The notes: generated by a model not told the origin, from the letters alone. A stretch of 64,000 nt of DNA from Comamonadaceae bacterium 2FH (GCA_005503335.1 SCMQ01000006.1:1-64000); one strand, 5' to 3'; shown: positions 8,580-17,468, counted from the stretch's first letter. Numbers and translations are program-made.

Positions 8580-9521
8580 TCAGGCCGGCACCGGGGTCAG
8601 CACCGGCCGGCCCGCGAAATGCGCCTGCAGATTGCCCAGGGCCAGGTCGGCCATGGCGCGCCGGGTCTCCCAGGTCGCGCTGGCCATGTGCGGGGTGAGC
8701 ACCACGTCCTCGCGCTCGCGCAGCTCGGGCGGCACATGGGGCTCATCGGCGAACACGTCGAGCGCGGCGCCGGCGATCTGGCCCTGCTGCAGCGCGCGCA
8801 CCAGCGCCGGCTGGTCGACCACCGAGCCGCGCGCCACGTTGATCAGGTAGCCCTTGGGCCCCAGGGCGGCCAGCACCTCGGCGCCGATCAGGCCGCGCGT
8901 GCCCTCGCCGCCCGGCGTGATCACCATCAGGAAGTCGACCTCGGCCGCCAGGGCGCGGGGACTCGGGTAGTAGAGGTAGCCGCTGGCGGGCTTCTCGTGG
9001 CGCGCTGTGTAGGCGATGGCCATGCCGAAGCCTTCGGCGCGCCGCGCGATGGCCTGGCCGATGCGGCCCAGGCCCACGATCCCTAAGCGCGCGCCGCTGA
9101 CCTTGCGCGCCAGCGGCATCGGTCCGGACTCCCAGCGCCCTTCGCGCACGTAGCGGTCGGCCTGCGGCACGCGGCGCGCGATAGCCATCAGCAGCGCCAT
9201 GCCGAGGTCGGCCACGTCGTCGGTCAGCACGTCGGGCGTGTGTGTGACGGCGATGCCGCGCTCGCGCGCCGCCGCCACGTCGACCCCGTCGTAGCCTACG
9301 CCGAACACCGAGATGACCTCGAGCGCAGGCAGCTGCGCGATCAGCTCGCGCGAGACCTTGGACTCGCCGCTGGCCGCGATGCCGCGGATGCGCGGCGCGA
9401 CTTCGGCGAAGCGCGCCGGATCCTCCTGGTGCAGCCGGTCGTGCAGAACGAAGGCTTCGCGCAGCGCGTCCACATAGGGCGGCCACAGCTTGGCCACGGC
9501 CAGGATCTCGGGTTTTGACAA
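8580..9521 (-). CDS. D-isomer-specific 2-hydroxyacid dehydrogenase (GhrB-like)
   Basis: A 313-residue NAD(P)H-dependent reductase or oxidase of 2-hydroxy and 2-keto acids. The nucleotide-binding loop GLGRIGQAIARR is near residue 150. Catalytic-site motifs follow: an Arg in NVARGSVVDQ, a Glu in DEPHVPPEL and the His in LTPHMASATWETR near residue 283. It is the first gene of the minus-strand operon and diverges from the dehydratase gene across a 121-base promoter region. In this context it may reduce 2-keto-aldonates to aldonates, as GhrB does with 2-ketogluconate; glyoxylate or hydroxypyruvate is the alternative substrate. Confidence 0.85.
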   Translation of the reverse strand: MSKPEILAVAKLWPPYVDALREAFVLHDRLHQEDPARFAEVAPRIRGIAASGESKVSRELIAQLPALEVISVFGVGYDGVDVAAARERGIAVTHTPDVLTDDVADLGMALLMAIARRVPQADRYVREGRWESGPMPLARKVSGARLGIVGLGRIGQAIARRAEGFGMAIAYTARHEKPASGYLYYPSPRALAAEVDFLMVITPGGEGTRGLIGAEVLAALGPKGYLINVARGSVVDQPALVRALQQGQIAGAALDVFADEPHVPPELREREDVVLTPHMASATWETRRAMADLALGNLQAHFAGRPVLTPVPA

Positions 9522-9571
9522 CTTGCTCTCCAGCTCAGATTCGTCTTGGCATCAGCGATCTTTCATGCTTA

Positions 9572-9579
9572 TCATATGA
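9572..9579. promoter_or_regulatory. Candidate operator in the divergent promoter region
   Basis: TCATATGA is a perfect palindrome within TATCATATGACCA, in the 121-base gap between the divergent hydroxyacid dehydrogenase and dehydratase genes. FadR-type regulators bind short palindromes of this general kind, and such a gene lies in the same operon. A single 8-bp palindrome could occur by chance. Confidence 0.35.
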
Positions 9580-9642
9580 CCATTGAGCACCCGATCGATA
9601 CGGGCAAACCCTGCCCCATAACCCCAGAGCGAGACAAACTTC

Positions 9643-11379
9643 ATGACACAGACTCCCCGCAAGAAACCCTCCGAACTTCGCAGCCAGCAATGGTTCGGCC
9701 GCCAGGACCGAGACGGCTTCGCCTACCGCAGCTGGGTCAAGGGCAAGGGCGTGCCGCACGACCAGTTCGACGGCCGCCCGGTGATCGGCATCTGCAACAC
9801 CTTCAGCGAGCTCACGCCCTGCAACAGCCATTTCCGCACGCTGGCCGAGCAGGTCAAGATCGGCGTCTACGAGGCCGGCGGCTTTCCGCTCGAGTTCCCC
9901 GTGATGTCGCTGGGCGAGACCCTGCTGCGCCCCACGGCCATGCTGTACCGCAACCTCGCCTCGATGGACGTTGAGGAAAGCATACGCGGCAACCCCATCG
10001 ACGGCGTGGTGCTGCTGATGGGCTGCGACAAGACCACGCCCTCGCTGCTGATGGGCGCCTCCAGCGTGGACCTGCCGACCATAGGCGTCTCCGGCGGCCC
10101 CATGCTCAACGGCAAGTGGCGCGGCCAGGAACTCGGCTCGGGCACCGGCGTGTGGAGCATGAGCGAGCAGGTGCGCGCCGGCACGCTCAAGCTGCAGGAC
10201 TTCTTCGAGGCCGAGAGCTGCATGCACCGCAGCCACGGCCACTGCATGACCATGGGCACGGCCTCCACCATGGCCAGCATGGTCGAGGCGCTGGGCATAG
10301 GCCTGCCGGGCAATGCCGCCTATCCTGCCGTGGATGGCCGGCGCAACGTGCTGGCGCGCCAGGCGGGCCGCCGCATCGTGGAGATGGTGCATGCCGACCA
10401 GAAGATCTCCCAGGTGCTCACGCGCGAGGCCTTCGAGAACGCCATCCGCACCCTGGCCGCGATCGGCGGCTCGACCAATGCCGTGATCCACCTGATCGCG
10501 ATCGCGGGACGCTTGGGGCTGAAGCTCACGGTGGACGACTTCGAGCGCCTGGGCAGCGAGCTGCCCTGCCTGGTCAACCTGCAGCCCTCGGGCGAGCACC
10601 TGATGGAGGACTTCTGCTACGCCGGCGGCCTGCCGGTGGTGATGAAGGAGATCCAGCACCTGCTGCACAAGGACATCATCACCGTCAGCGGCCAATCCGT
10701 CGCCGAGAACATCGCCAGCGCCGAGAACTACGACCCGCGCGTCATCAAGAAATTCGACCAGCCCTTCAAGGAAAAGGCCGGCATCGCCATCCTGCGCGGC
10801 AACCTCGCGCCGCGCGGCGCCGTGATCAAGCCCAGCGCCGCCACGCCCGAGCTGATGGTGCACAAGGGCCGCGCCGTGGTGTTCGAGAACAGCGACGACT
10901 TCCACGCGCGCATCGACGACGAGAACCTGGACGTGGACGAGAGCTGCATCCTGGTGCTCAAGAACTGCGGCCCCAAGGGCTACCCCGGCATGGCCGAGGT
11001 CGGCAACATGCCGCTGCCGCCCAAGGTGCTCAGGAAGGGCATCACCGACATGGTGCGCATCAGCGACGCGCGCATGAGCGGCACGGCCTACGGCACGGTG
11101 GTGCTGCACACCACGCCCGAGGCGGCAGCCGGCGGCCCGCTGGCCGTGGTGCAGAACGGCGACATGATCGAGCTCAACGTGCCCGAGCGCCGGCTGCAGC
11201 TGCTGATCAGCGACGAGGAATTGCAGCGCCGGCTGGCCAACTGGCAGGCGCCCGAGCCGCCGCTGAAGTCCGGCTACTGGAAGCTCTACGTGGACCATGT
11301 GTTGCAGGCCGACGAAGGCGTGGACCTCGATTTCCTGGTCGGCAAGCGCGGGGCCTTCGTGCCCAAAGACAACCACTGA
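9643..11379 (+). CDS. IlvD/Edd-family sugar-acid dehydratase
   Basis: A 578-residue iron-sulfur dehydratase of the IlvD/Edd family, which removes water from 2,3-dihydroxy acids to give 2-keto-3-deoxy acids. Conserved cysteine regions are seen in ICNTFSELTPCNSHF, in GCDKTTPSLLMGAS near residue 128, and in ESCMHRSHGHCMTMG near residue 195. Length and motifs match the sugar-acid branch (L-arabinonate, D-xylonate or galactonate dehydratases) rather than amino-acid-pathway IlvD, and differ from the 606-residue Edd at 22.8 kb. The kinase and aldolase of the 2-keto-3-deoxygalactonate route follow downstream, so a galactonate-type substrate is the leading guess. The denD-like gene follows after 15 bases. 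Confidence 0.85.
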   Translation: MTQTPRKKPSELRSQQWFGRQDRDGFAYRSWVKGKGVPHDQFDGRPVIGICNTFSELTPCNSHFRTLAEQVKIGVYEAGGFPLEFPVMSLGETLLRPTAMLYRNLASMDVEESIRGNPIDGVVLLMGCDKTTPSLLMGASSVDLPTIGVSGGPMLNGKWRGQELGSGTGVWSMSEQVRAGTLKLQDFFEAESCMHRSHGHCMTMGTASTMASMVEALGIGLPGNAAYPAVDGRRNVLARQAGRRIVEMVHADQKISQVLTREAFENAIRTLAAIGGSTNAVIHLIAIAGRLGLKLTVDDFERLGSELPCLVNLQPSGEHLMEDFCYAGGLPVVMKEIQHLLHKDIITVSGQSVAENIASAENYDPRVIKKFDQPFKEKAGIAILRGNLAPRGAVIKPSAATPELMVHKGRAVVFENSDDFHARIDDENLDVDESCILVLKNCGPKGYPGMAEVGNMPLPPKVLRKGITDMVRISDARMSGTAYGTVVLHTTPEAAAGGPLAVVQNGDMIELNVPERRLQLLISDEELQRRLANWQAPEPPLKSGYWKLYVDHVLQADEGVDLDFLVGKRGAFVPKDNH

Positions 11380-11394
11380 GCCGCGGGGGCTGTC

Positions 11395-12402
11395 ATGAAA
11401 ATCCTCGTCACCGGCGGCGGCGGCTTCGTCGGCGCACGCCTGGCGCGTGAGCTGCTCAAGAAGGGACAGCTGGCCGGCCAGCCCCTCACCGAGCTCGCGA
11501 TCGCCGACCTGTTCCCGCCCCCGGCCGACCTGGCCGCCGACCCGCGCGTGCGCGCCCACACCGGCCCGCTGCTCGAACAGGGCGCGCTGTTCGCCAGCGG
11601 CTTCGACGGCGTGTTCCATCTGGCCTCGGCCGTATCGGGCGAATGCGAGCTCGATTTCGATCTGGGGCTGCGCTCCAACCTCGACAGCACGCGCGCCCTG
11701 CTCGAAGGCCTGCGCCGCGCCGGCAATGCGCCGCGCCTGGTGTTCGCGAGTTCGGTCGCGGTGTTCGGGCCCGATGCGGGCAACCCCATGCCCGAGCGCG
11801 TGAGCGACACCACCCTGCCCTCGCCCCAGACCTCGTACGGCACGCACAAGCTGATGTGCGAGTACCTGATCGCCGACTACACGCGCAAGGGCTTCGTCGA
11901 CGGGCGCTCGGCGCGGCTGATGACCGTGACCGTGCGGCCGGGCCGGCCCAATGGTGCGGCCTCTTCCTTCTTCAGCGGCATCATCCGCGAGCCGCTGGCG
12001 GGCGAGACCGCGATCTGCCCGGTCGACCCCGAGGTCTCCCACCCCGTGTCCTCGCCGGCCACCACGGTGCGCGGCCTGATCGCGGTCTACGAGGCCAGCC
12101 GCGAGGCCCTGGGCGGACGCCTGGCCCTGAACCTGCCGGCGCTCAACGTGCGCGTGGGCGAGATGCTGCAGGCGCTGGAGGAAGTGGCCGGGCACCATGT
12201 GCTGCAGCGCGTGCGCTTCGAGCGCGACGAGCGCATCGCCGGCATCGTCGCCGGTTGGGCGCGCGGCGCCAGCTACGAGCGCGCGCTGGCCCTGGGCCTG
12301 CGCCCCGATGCCTCGTTCAAGGCCATCGTCGAGCAGTACATCGCCGACTGCCGCGAGCAGCCCGGCTACCCGGCCGAGGCCCTGCGCGGCCTGGACGGCT
12401 GA
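11395..12402 (+). CDS. denD: NAD-dependent epimerase/dehydratase-family protein, D-erythronate dehydrogenase-like
   Basis: A 335-residue extended SDR. GGGGFVGARLA at residues 7-17 binds NAD(P), and the catalytic pair is in SYGTHKLMCEY near residue 145. The overall sequence, including the VTVRPGRPNGAASSFFSGIIREPL stretch (given here only in its key parts, Arg-Pro-Gly-Arg-Pro near residue 182), matches the DenD type that oxidises D-erythronate at C2. The partners of the erythronate pathway (otnI, otnC) are absent here, so it may instead act on a longer aldonate in this locus. It is 15 bases after the dehydratase gene and probably co-transcribed with it. Confidence 0.75.
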   Translation: MKILVTGGGGFVGARLARELLKKGQLAGQPLTELAIADLFPPPADLAADPRVRAHTGPLLEQGALFASGFDGVFHLASAVSGECELDFDLGLRSNLDSTRALLEGLRRAGNAPRLVFASSVAVFGPDAGNPMPERVSDTTLPSPQTSYGTHKLMCEYLIADYTRKGFVDGRSARLMTVTVRPGRPNGAASSFFSGIIREPLAGETAICPVDPEVSHPVSSPATTVRGLIAVYEASREALGGRLALNLPALNVRVGEMLQALEEVAGHHVLQRVRFERDERIAGIVAGWARGASYERALALGLRPDASFKAIVEQYIADCREQPGYPAEALRGLDG

Positions 12403-12425
12403 AGCAGCGCAAGTCCAACCGTGGC

Positions 12426-13700
12426 TCAGAAACGCGTGCTGATGGCGCCGCTCACCGCCCCGTCGTCCTCGACCAGCGCCAGCCAGCGCCATTTGTCGAA
12501 GGTGGTGCAGGGGTGCGAGAGCCCTAAGGCCACGCGGTCGCCGACCGCGGGCACGGGCCCCGCCGGGTCGAAGCGCAGGTAGGCATGCTGGTCGTTGAGC
12601 GCACCGATGGTCCAGCCGCCGGGCGCGGGGCGCGGGGTGCCGCGCTCGCCGCGCGGCGCATGGCGCACCGGCATGGGCATTTCCAGGTCGTAGGAGATGT
12701 CGCGCCGGCCGCAGGTCAAGAGGGCCAGGCCCGGCTCGGGTACCGACTGCACCATGGCCCAGACCTCGAGCGCGGGCAGCAGCGAATCGTGCAGCCCCTC
12801 GCGCTGCTCGACCAGCTTCAGAAAGCGCCGGTAGTTGCCGTGGTCGTGCGTGACGTAGCAGCCCGAGCGCAGCACGCCCTGTACCGGCCGCGACAGGCCC
12901 TGAACGCGCAGCAGCGGCACCACCAGGTCGAACACCGCCGAGCCGCCGGCCGTGACCAGCACCGACTCTTCGGCGAACAGCCGCTCGGCGTCGCAGGCGC
13001 GCACGGCCTCGGTCATGCGGCGCACCAGCGCCGTGACCTCGCGCGCGTCATGCTCGCTGTTGCAGTTGGCCACTCCGCCCTCGTAGCACTCGATGCCGCC
13101 CAGGCGCACCGCAGGCGAGGCGGCCATGGCGCGGGCCAGCGCCATCGTCTGCTCGAGCGTGCGGCAGCCGGTGCGCTGGCCGGGGATGCCGACCTCGAGC
13201 AGGGTGTCGAAGCGGCGCGAGCGGCCACGGCGCGCCGCCCAGTCCTCGATCAGCGCGAGCTGGGCCGTCGAGTCGACCAGGAACCACACACGCAGGCCCT
13301 CGTGGCGATCGAGCAGCGCGGCCAGGCCGTCGAAGTCGGCGTCGCAGACCACCTGGTTGGCGATGATGGCGCGGCGCACGCCCGCCTCCACGCCCACGGC
13401 GAGCTGGAACACGGTGGCAAAGCTCAGGCCCCAGGCGCCGGCGGCCAGCTGCAGCGCGAACAGCTCGGGCGACATGCTGGTCTTGCCGTGCGGCGCCAGG
13501 GCCACGCCCTTGGTGCGCGCATAGGCCTGCATCCAGGCGATGTTGTGGTCCAGCGCCGAGCGGCGGATCACGGCCAGCGGATAAGGCAGGTCGTCGGCCA
13601 GCAGGTTCCAGCCGCGGGCGCCGATCGCGGAAGCATCGCAGGGAGTTGCCGCAAGCGGGTAGCTCTTGCAGCGGTGATCGAGGAGAAAGTCTGGGACCAT
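12426..13700 (-). CDS. PLP-dependent amino acid deaminase / D-serine dehydratase-like protein
   Basis: A 424-residue protein of the alanine-racemase-fold, DSD1-like family (D-threonine aldolase / D-serine dehydratase group). The PLP lysine is expected in ALAPHGKTSMSPEL near residue 73. The C-terminal domain carries the metal-binding HxxxxxC-type region in LGLSHPCTTFDKWRW. The frame extends upstream to 13769, but the ATG at 13700 (MVPDFLLDH) is the likelier start since family members begin there. It is convergent with the denD-like gene and divergent from dgoK. Amino acid deaminases sit next to sugar-acid genes in related bacteria; why is unclear. It probably yields pyruvate or a keto acid from a D-hydroxyamino acid. 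Confidence 0.75.
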   Translation of the reverse strand: MVPDFLLDHRCKSYPLAATPCDASAIGARGWNLLADDLPYPLAVIRRSALDHNIAWMQAYARTKGVALAPHGKTSMSPELFALQLAAGAWGLSFATVFQLAVGVEAGVRRAIIANQVVCDADFDGLAALLDRHEGLRVWFLVDSTAQLALIEDWAARRGRSRRFDTLLEVGIPGQRTGCRTLEQTMALARAMAASPAVRLGGIECYEGGVANCNSEHDAREVTALVRRMTEAVRACDAERLFAEESVLVTAGGSAVFDLVVPLLRVQGLSRPVQGVLRSGCYVTHDHGNYRRFLKLVEQREGLHDSLLPALEVWAMVQSVPEPGLALLTCGRRDISYDLEMPMPVRHAPRGERGTPRPAPGGWTIGALNDQHAYLRFDPAGPVPAVGDRVALGLSHPCTTFDKWRWLALVEDDGAVSGAISTRF

Positions 13701-13826
13701 GGCGTGGGTGTCGAAAGGCAGGCCGCCCTGCCGCGCCACAATGGTACGACGCAAGCACGACGCGACCACCAGGACCCATGTACGTCGAGAGCAACCCCGG
13801 GCGCGACCTCACGCCAAGAACCACAC

Positions 13827-14744
13827 ATGCACAAAACCATTGACGTCGCCGCCCTGATCGCGGTCGACTGGGGCACCAGCTCGCTGCGCGGCGCGCAGCT
13901 GGACGCGGCCGGCCGCGTGCTCGAGGAGATCGCGCTGCCGCGCGGCATCCTCAGCGTGGAGGCCGGCGGCTTCCCCGCGCTCTTCGAGTCCCTGTTCGGC
14001 GCCTGGCAACGCGAGAGCGGCGCGCCCTGCCTGATCTCGGGCATGGCGGGCAGCCGCCAGGGCTGGATCGAGGCGCCCTACTGCCCCTGCCCGGCCGGCT
14101 TCGGCGAGCTGGGCCGCCACCTGGCCTGGGTGGAGCCCGGCCGCATCGCCATCGTGCCGGGCTTGAGCGTGGTCGAGGACGGCGTGCCCGACGTGATGCG
14201 CGGCGAGGAGGTGCAGATCTTCGGCGCCTTGCAGCTGGCCGGCCTCAGCGACGGCCTGTGCGTGCTGCCCGGCACGCACAGCAAATGGGCCCGCGTGCAG
14301 GACGGCCGCGTGATCGGCTTTCGCAGCTACATGACCGGCGAGTTCTACGCCCTGTTGAGCCGGCACTCCATCCTCGCGCGCACGCTGGACGCCGAGGCGC
14401 CGTTCGACGCACCCGCCTTCGAGGCCGGCGTGCGGCGCGCCCAGGCCGGGCCCAGCCTGCTGCACCTGGCTTTCGGCACGCGCACGCTGGCGCTGTTCGA
14501 AACCCTGCCGCAGGCCGCCCTGGCCAGCTACCTCTCCGGCCTGCTGATCGGCGAGGAGCTGCGCGCCCAGGCCCTGCCGGCCGGCAGCGCCCAGGACATC
14601 CTGCTGATCGGCTCCGACACCCTGACCACCCGCTACGCCAGCGCCCTGGCCCTGCTGGGGCTGCGCAGCCGAGCCTTCGGCGCCGAGGCCAGCTGGGCCG
14701 GGCTGCACGCCATCGCCCAAGGCATGAAAGGAATTCCGACATGA
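13827..14744 (+). CDS. dgoK: 2-dehydro-3-deoxygalactonokinase
   Basis: A 305-residue kinase that phosphorylates 2-keto-3-deoxygalactonate at O6 with ATP. The N-terminal phosphate-binding signature IAVDWGTSSLRGA (residues 10-22) and the later LPGTHSKWARV motif near residue 150 are characteristic of DgoK. Its stop overlaps the aldolase ATG (ATGA at 14741-14744), so the pair is translationally coupled. A longer frame begins at 12585, antisense to the deaminase gene; the ATG at 13827 matches the family N-terminus. The product feeds directly into the next enzyme. Confidence 0.9.
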   Translation: MHKTIDVAALIAVDWGTSSLRGAQLDAAGRVLEEIALPRGILSVEAGGFPALFESLFGAWQRESGAPCLISGMAGSRQGWIEAPYCPCPAGFGELGRHLAWVEPGRIAIVPGLSVVEDGVPDVMRGEEVQIFGALQLAGLSDGLCVLPGTHSKWARVQDGRVIGFRSYMTGEFYALLSRHSILARTLDAEAPFDAPAFEAGVRRAQAGPSLLHLAFGTRTLALFETLPQAALASYLSGLLIGEELRAQALPAGSAQDILLIGSDTLTTRYASALALLGLRSRAFGAEASWAGLHAIAQGMKGIPT

Positions 14745-15385
14745 ACACCACCGCCGTTGAACGCCTGCACCAGGCGCTGGCCGCCCTGCCCCTGGTCGCC
14801 ATCCTGCGCGGCCTCACGCCCGCCGAGGCGCCGGCCATAGGCGCGGCCCTGGTCGACAGCGGCTTTCGCCTGATCGAGGTGCCGCTGAACTCGCCCCAGC
14901 CGCTGGACAGCATCGCCCGCCTGGCCGAGGCCTTTCCCCAGGCCCTGGTCGGCGCCGGCACGGTGCTGAGCGCCGAGGCGGTGCGCGAGGTCCGCGCCGC
15001 AGGCGGGCAGCTGATCGTCTCGCCCAACTTCGACCCGGCCGTGGTGCGCGAGGCCGTGGCGCTGGGCCTGGCCTGCCTGCCCGGCGTGATGACGCCCAGC
15101 GAGGCCTTCGGCGCGCTGGCCGCCGGCGCGCACGGCCTCAAGCTGTTTCCGGCCGAGATGGTCTCGCCGGCCGTGGTCAAGGCCTTGCGCGCCGTGCTGC
15201 CCAAGGGCGTGCCGGTGCTGCCCGTGGGCGGCGTCACGCCGGACAACATGGCGATCTACCGCGCCGCGGGCGCGGACGGCTTCGGCATAGGCTCGGCCCT
15301 GTACCAGCCGGGCAAGAGCGCCGAGGCGGTGCGCCGGGCCGCGCTGGCCTTTGCTGCGGCCTGCGCGGCGGGCCGGCAGCCCTGA
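14741..15385 (+). CDS. dgoA: 2-dehydro-3-deoxy-6-phosphogalactonate aldolase
   Basis: A 214-residue class I aldolase of the KDPG/KDPGal family that splits 2-keto-3-deoxy-6-phosphogalactonate into pyruvate and D-glyceraldehyde 3-phosphate. The base Glu lies in RLIEVPLNSPQP near residue 45, the Schiff-base Lys in HGLKLFPAE near residue 130, and a GGVTPDN phosphate loop near residue 165. LNSP rather than LRTP after the Glu separates it from the Eda at 22.1 kb and is the usual DgoA form. It overlaps dgoK by four bases. The locus therefore has separate galacto- and gluco-series aldolases. Confidence 0.9.
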   Translation: MNTTAVERLHQALAALPLVAILRGLTPAEAPAIGAALVDSGFRLIEVPLNSPQPLDSIARLAEAFPQALVGAGTVLSAEAVREVRAAGGQLIVSPNFDPAVVREAVALGLACLPGVMTPSEAFGALAAGAHGLKLFPAEMVSPAVVKALRAVLPKGVPVLPVGGVTPDNMAIYRAAGADGFGIGSALYQPGKSAEAVRRAALAFAAACAAGRQP

Positions 15386-15493
15386 AGCACGCGGCGCCGG
15401 CGGCTTTGGCTTTGAATTTCGGACCGGGGCCATCTAGAGTTCAGGCAGTGTGATCGCGTCTCGCGCGCCGTCGCGAGGGAAAGGATCGCCGCC

Positions 15494-15799
15494 ATGCCCC
15501 CGTACGCCGCCCTCCTGGCCATGCCCCTCGCGCTGTGGACCCCGGACAGCATGGCCCAGCCCAGCCGGGCCGAACTGGCCGGCCTCAGCGTCGAGCAGCT
15601 CAAGCGGGCCTACCTGGAATGCGAGCACCGCGCCGGCCGCATGCTGCTGGACCTGGGCGACTCGGCCGCCTGCTCCATGCTGCACGAGGAATTGCGCCAG
15701 CGCGGCTTCAGCGGCGACTTCCGGCGCATGCTCGCTTGGTGGTCGGCGCAGAAGCAGCAGGGCGCCGAGGCATCGGTGCCCACCGATCCAAACCACTGA
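15494..15799 (+). CDS. Small secreted protein of unknown function
   Basis: A 101-residue predicted protein with a short hydrophobic N-terminus ending near residue 21 (SMAQ), which resembles a Sec signal peptide. The mature part is helical and holds two Cys residues (YLECEH and SAACSM) that could form a disulfide, suggesting a periplasmic location. GGGAAAGG stands about 12 bases before the start. I do not recognise the family. It stands alone between dgoA and the convergent CBS gene. Confidence 0.6.
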   Translation: MPPYAALLAMPLALWTPDSMAQPSRAELAGLSVEQLKRAYLECEHRAGRMLLDLGDSAACSMLHEELRQRGFSGDFRRMLAWWSAQKQQGAEASVPTDPNH

Positions 15800-15832
15800 A
15801 CGCCGGCCCGGGCCCGCCAGGCGTCGGCGCGC

Positions 15833-16276
15833 TCAACCGCCGCGGTCGCCCGCGATGTAGTGCTCGAGCTGCCGGATGATGAAGCTCTGCTCGGCGATGA
15901 TGTCCTTGACCAGGTCGCCGATCGAGATCAGGCCGACCAGACGGCCCTCCTCCAGCACGGGCAGGTGGCGCAGGCGCTTTTCGGTCATCAGCGCCATGCA
16001 TTCCTCGTTGCTGTGGCTGGGGCTGACGTACTGCACCGGCGCGCTCATGATCTCGCACACCGGCGTCTCCCTGGAGCTGCGGCCCGCGAGGATCATTTTG
16101 CGCGCGTAGTCGCGCTCGCTCATGATGCCGACGATCCGCCCGCCGTCCATGACCAGCAACGCGCCGACGTTCTTCTCGGCCATCAGCGCCACGGCGTCGA
16201 ACACCGGATCGGCGGGCCCTACGGTGTAGACCTCCTGGTCCACCTTGGTCTTGAGGATTTGCGCTATCTGCTTCAT
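15833..16276 (-). CDS. Tandem CBS-domain protein
   Basis: A 147-residue cytoplasmic protein made of two CBS domains (about residues 8-65 and 75-132), a fold that usually binds adenine nucleotides as an energy or ion sensor. Typical strings are GALLVMDGGRIVGIMSERDYAR in pieces (VGIMSERDYAR near residue 47) and LVGLISIGDLVK near residue 115. No catalytic domain is attached. The open frame extends to 16387, but the ATG at 16276 has AGGAGG upstream and fits the family N-terminus. It diverges from the EamA transporter gene. Target unknown. Confidence 0.85.
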   Translation of the reverse strand: MKQIAQILKTKVDQEVYTVGPADPVFDAVALMAEKNVGALLVMDGGRIVGIMSERDYARKMILAGRSSRETPVCEIMSAPVQYVSPSHSNEECMALMTEKRLRHLPVLEEGRLVGLISIGDLVKDIIAEQSFIIRQLEHYIAGDRGG

Positions 16277-16396
16277 GGCCGGCTTCCTCCTGTGAAGGGA
16301 CAGGGATGGCGGGCTCCTTGCTCCGCCATCCCCGCATGGTGCCCCAGGCGCGGCCGCACGGCAAGCACCGCACGCGACTGGGGGCACAATTCGCCC

Positions 16397-17446
16397 ATGT
16401 CACGAATCCACGCCCTGCGCGAACCCGGCGTGCTGGCCGCGCTCGGCGCCGCCCTGCTGTTCGGCGCCGGCACCCCGCTGGCCAAGCGGCTGCTGGAGGC
16501 GGTCGACCCCTGGCTGCTGGCCGGCCTGCTCTACCTCGGCTCGGGCGTGGGCCTGGCGCTGTTCCGGGCGCTGCGCCGCGCGCCCGCCGTCCGCCCGGCG
16601 CGCGCCGAGCTGCCCTGGCTGCTGGGCGCCATCCTGGCCGGCGGCGTCGCCGGCCCGGTGCTGCTGATGCTGGGCCTGTCGGGCATGTCGGCTTCCGGCG
16701 CCTCGCTGCTGCTCAACGCCGAGGGCGTGCTGACGGCCCTGCTCGCCTGGTTCGCCTTCCGGGAAAACTTCGACCGCCGCATCGCGCTGGGCATGGCCAG
16801 CATCGTCGCCGGGGCGCTGCTGCTGAGCTGGCCGCAGCAGACCCGCTGGGAGGGCGCCTGGCCGGCCCTGGCCGTGCTCGGCGCCTGCCTGGCCTGGGCC
16901 GTGGACAACAACCTCACGCGCAAGGTCGCGCTGGCCGACGCGAGCTGGATCGCCTGCGTCAAGGGCCTGGCCGCGGGCAGCGTCAACCTGGCCCTGGCGG
17001 CCTGGCTGGGCGCGAGCCTCCCGCCACCCGCGGCCGTGGCGGGCGCCATGGTGCTGGGCTTCGCGGCCTATGGGGTCAGCCTCACGCTGTTCGTGCTGGG
17101 CCTGCGCCACCTGGGCACGGCGCGCACCGGGGCGTATTTCTCCGCGGCCCCGTTCTTCGGCGCCGCCCTGGCCGTGTCCATGGGCGAGCCCGTCGCGCCC
17201 CGCCTGCTGGCCGCCGCCGCGCTGATGGCCCTGGGCCTGTGGCTGCACCTGACCGAGCGCCACGCGCACGAGCACCAGCACGAGGCCCTGGAGCACAGCC
17301 ACAGCCATGTGCACGACGCGCACCACCAGCATGCGCACGAGGAGCCGGGCGCCCCCGGCACGCGGCACAGCCACCCGCACCGGCACGAGGCCCTGACGCA
17401 CAGCCACCCGCATTACCCAGACGCCCACCACCGGCATCCGCACTGA
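16397..17446 (+). CDS. EamA/DMT-family transporter with histidine-rich C-terminal tail
   Basis: A 349-residue inner-membrane protein with ten predicted spans in two EamA repeats (about residues 10-145 and 155-285), the drug/metabolite transporter layout. The last 60 or so residues are very rich in His, with repeated HxH and ExSH patterns (HAHEHQHE, HSHSHVHDAHHQHAH), and would lie in the cytoplasm. Such a tail can bind Zn, Ni, Co or Cu, so metal export or metal-sensing gating is plausible but unproven. The start at 16397 matches the usual EamA N-terminus. It is a monocistronic gene facing the MaoC gene. Confidence 0.85.
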   Translation: MSRIHALREPGVLAALGAALLFGAGTPLAKRLLEAVDPWLLAGLLYLGSGVGLALFRALRRAPAVRPARAELPWLLGAILAGGVAGPVLLMLGLSGMSASGASLLLNAEGVLTALLAWFAFRENFDRRIALGMASIVAGALLLSWPQQTRWEGAWPALAVLGACLAWAVDNNLTRKVALADASWIACVKGLAAGSVNLALAAWLGASLPPPAAVAGAMVLGFAAYGVSLTLFVLGLRHLGTARTGAYFSAAPFFGAALAVSMGEPVAPRLLAAAALMALGLWLHLTERHAHEHQHEALEHSHSHVHDAHHQHAHEEPGAPGTRHSHPHRHEALTHSHPHYPDAHHRHPH

Positions 17447-17468
17447 CCGCGGCCAGCTGGCCCCGGAG

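Noticed and set aside
9535-12492. Very long minus-strand open frame of 985 codons
   Set aside because: It is antisense to the dehydratase and denD-like genes, which have clear motifs; high GC keeps the opposite frames open.
12585-13826. Upstream extension of dgoK by more than 400 codons
   Set aside because: It runs antisense to the deaminase gene, while the ATG at 13827 matches the DgoK N-terminus.
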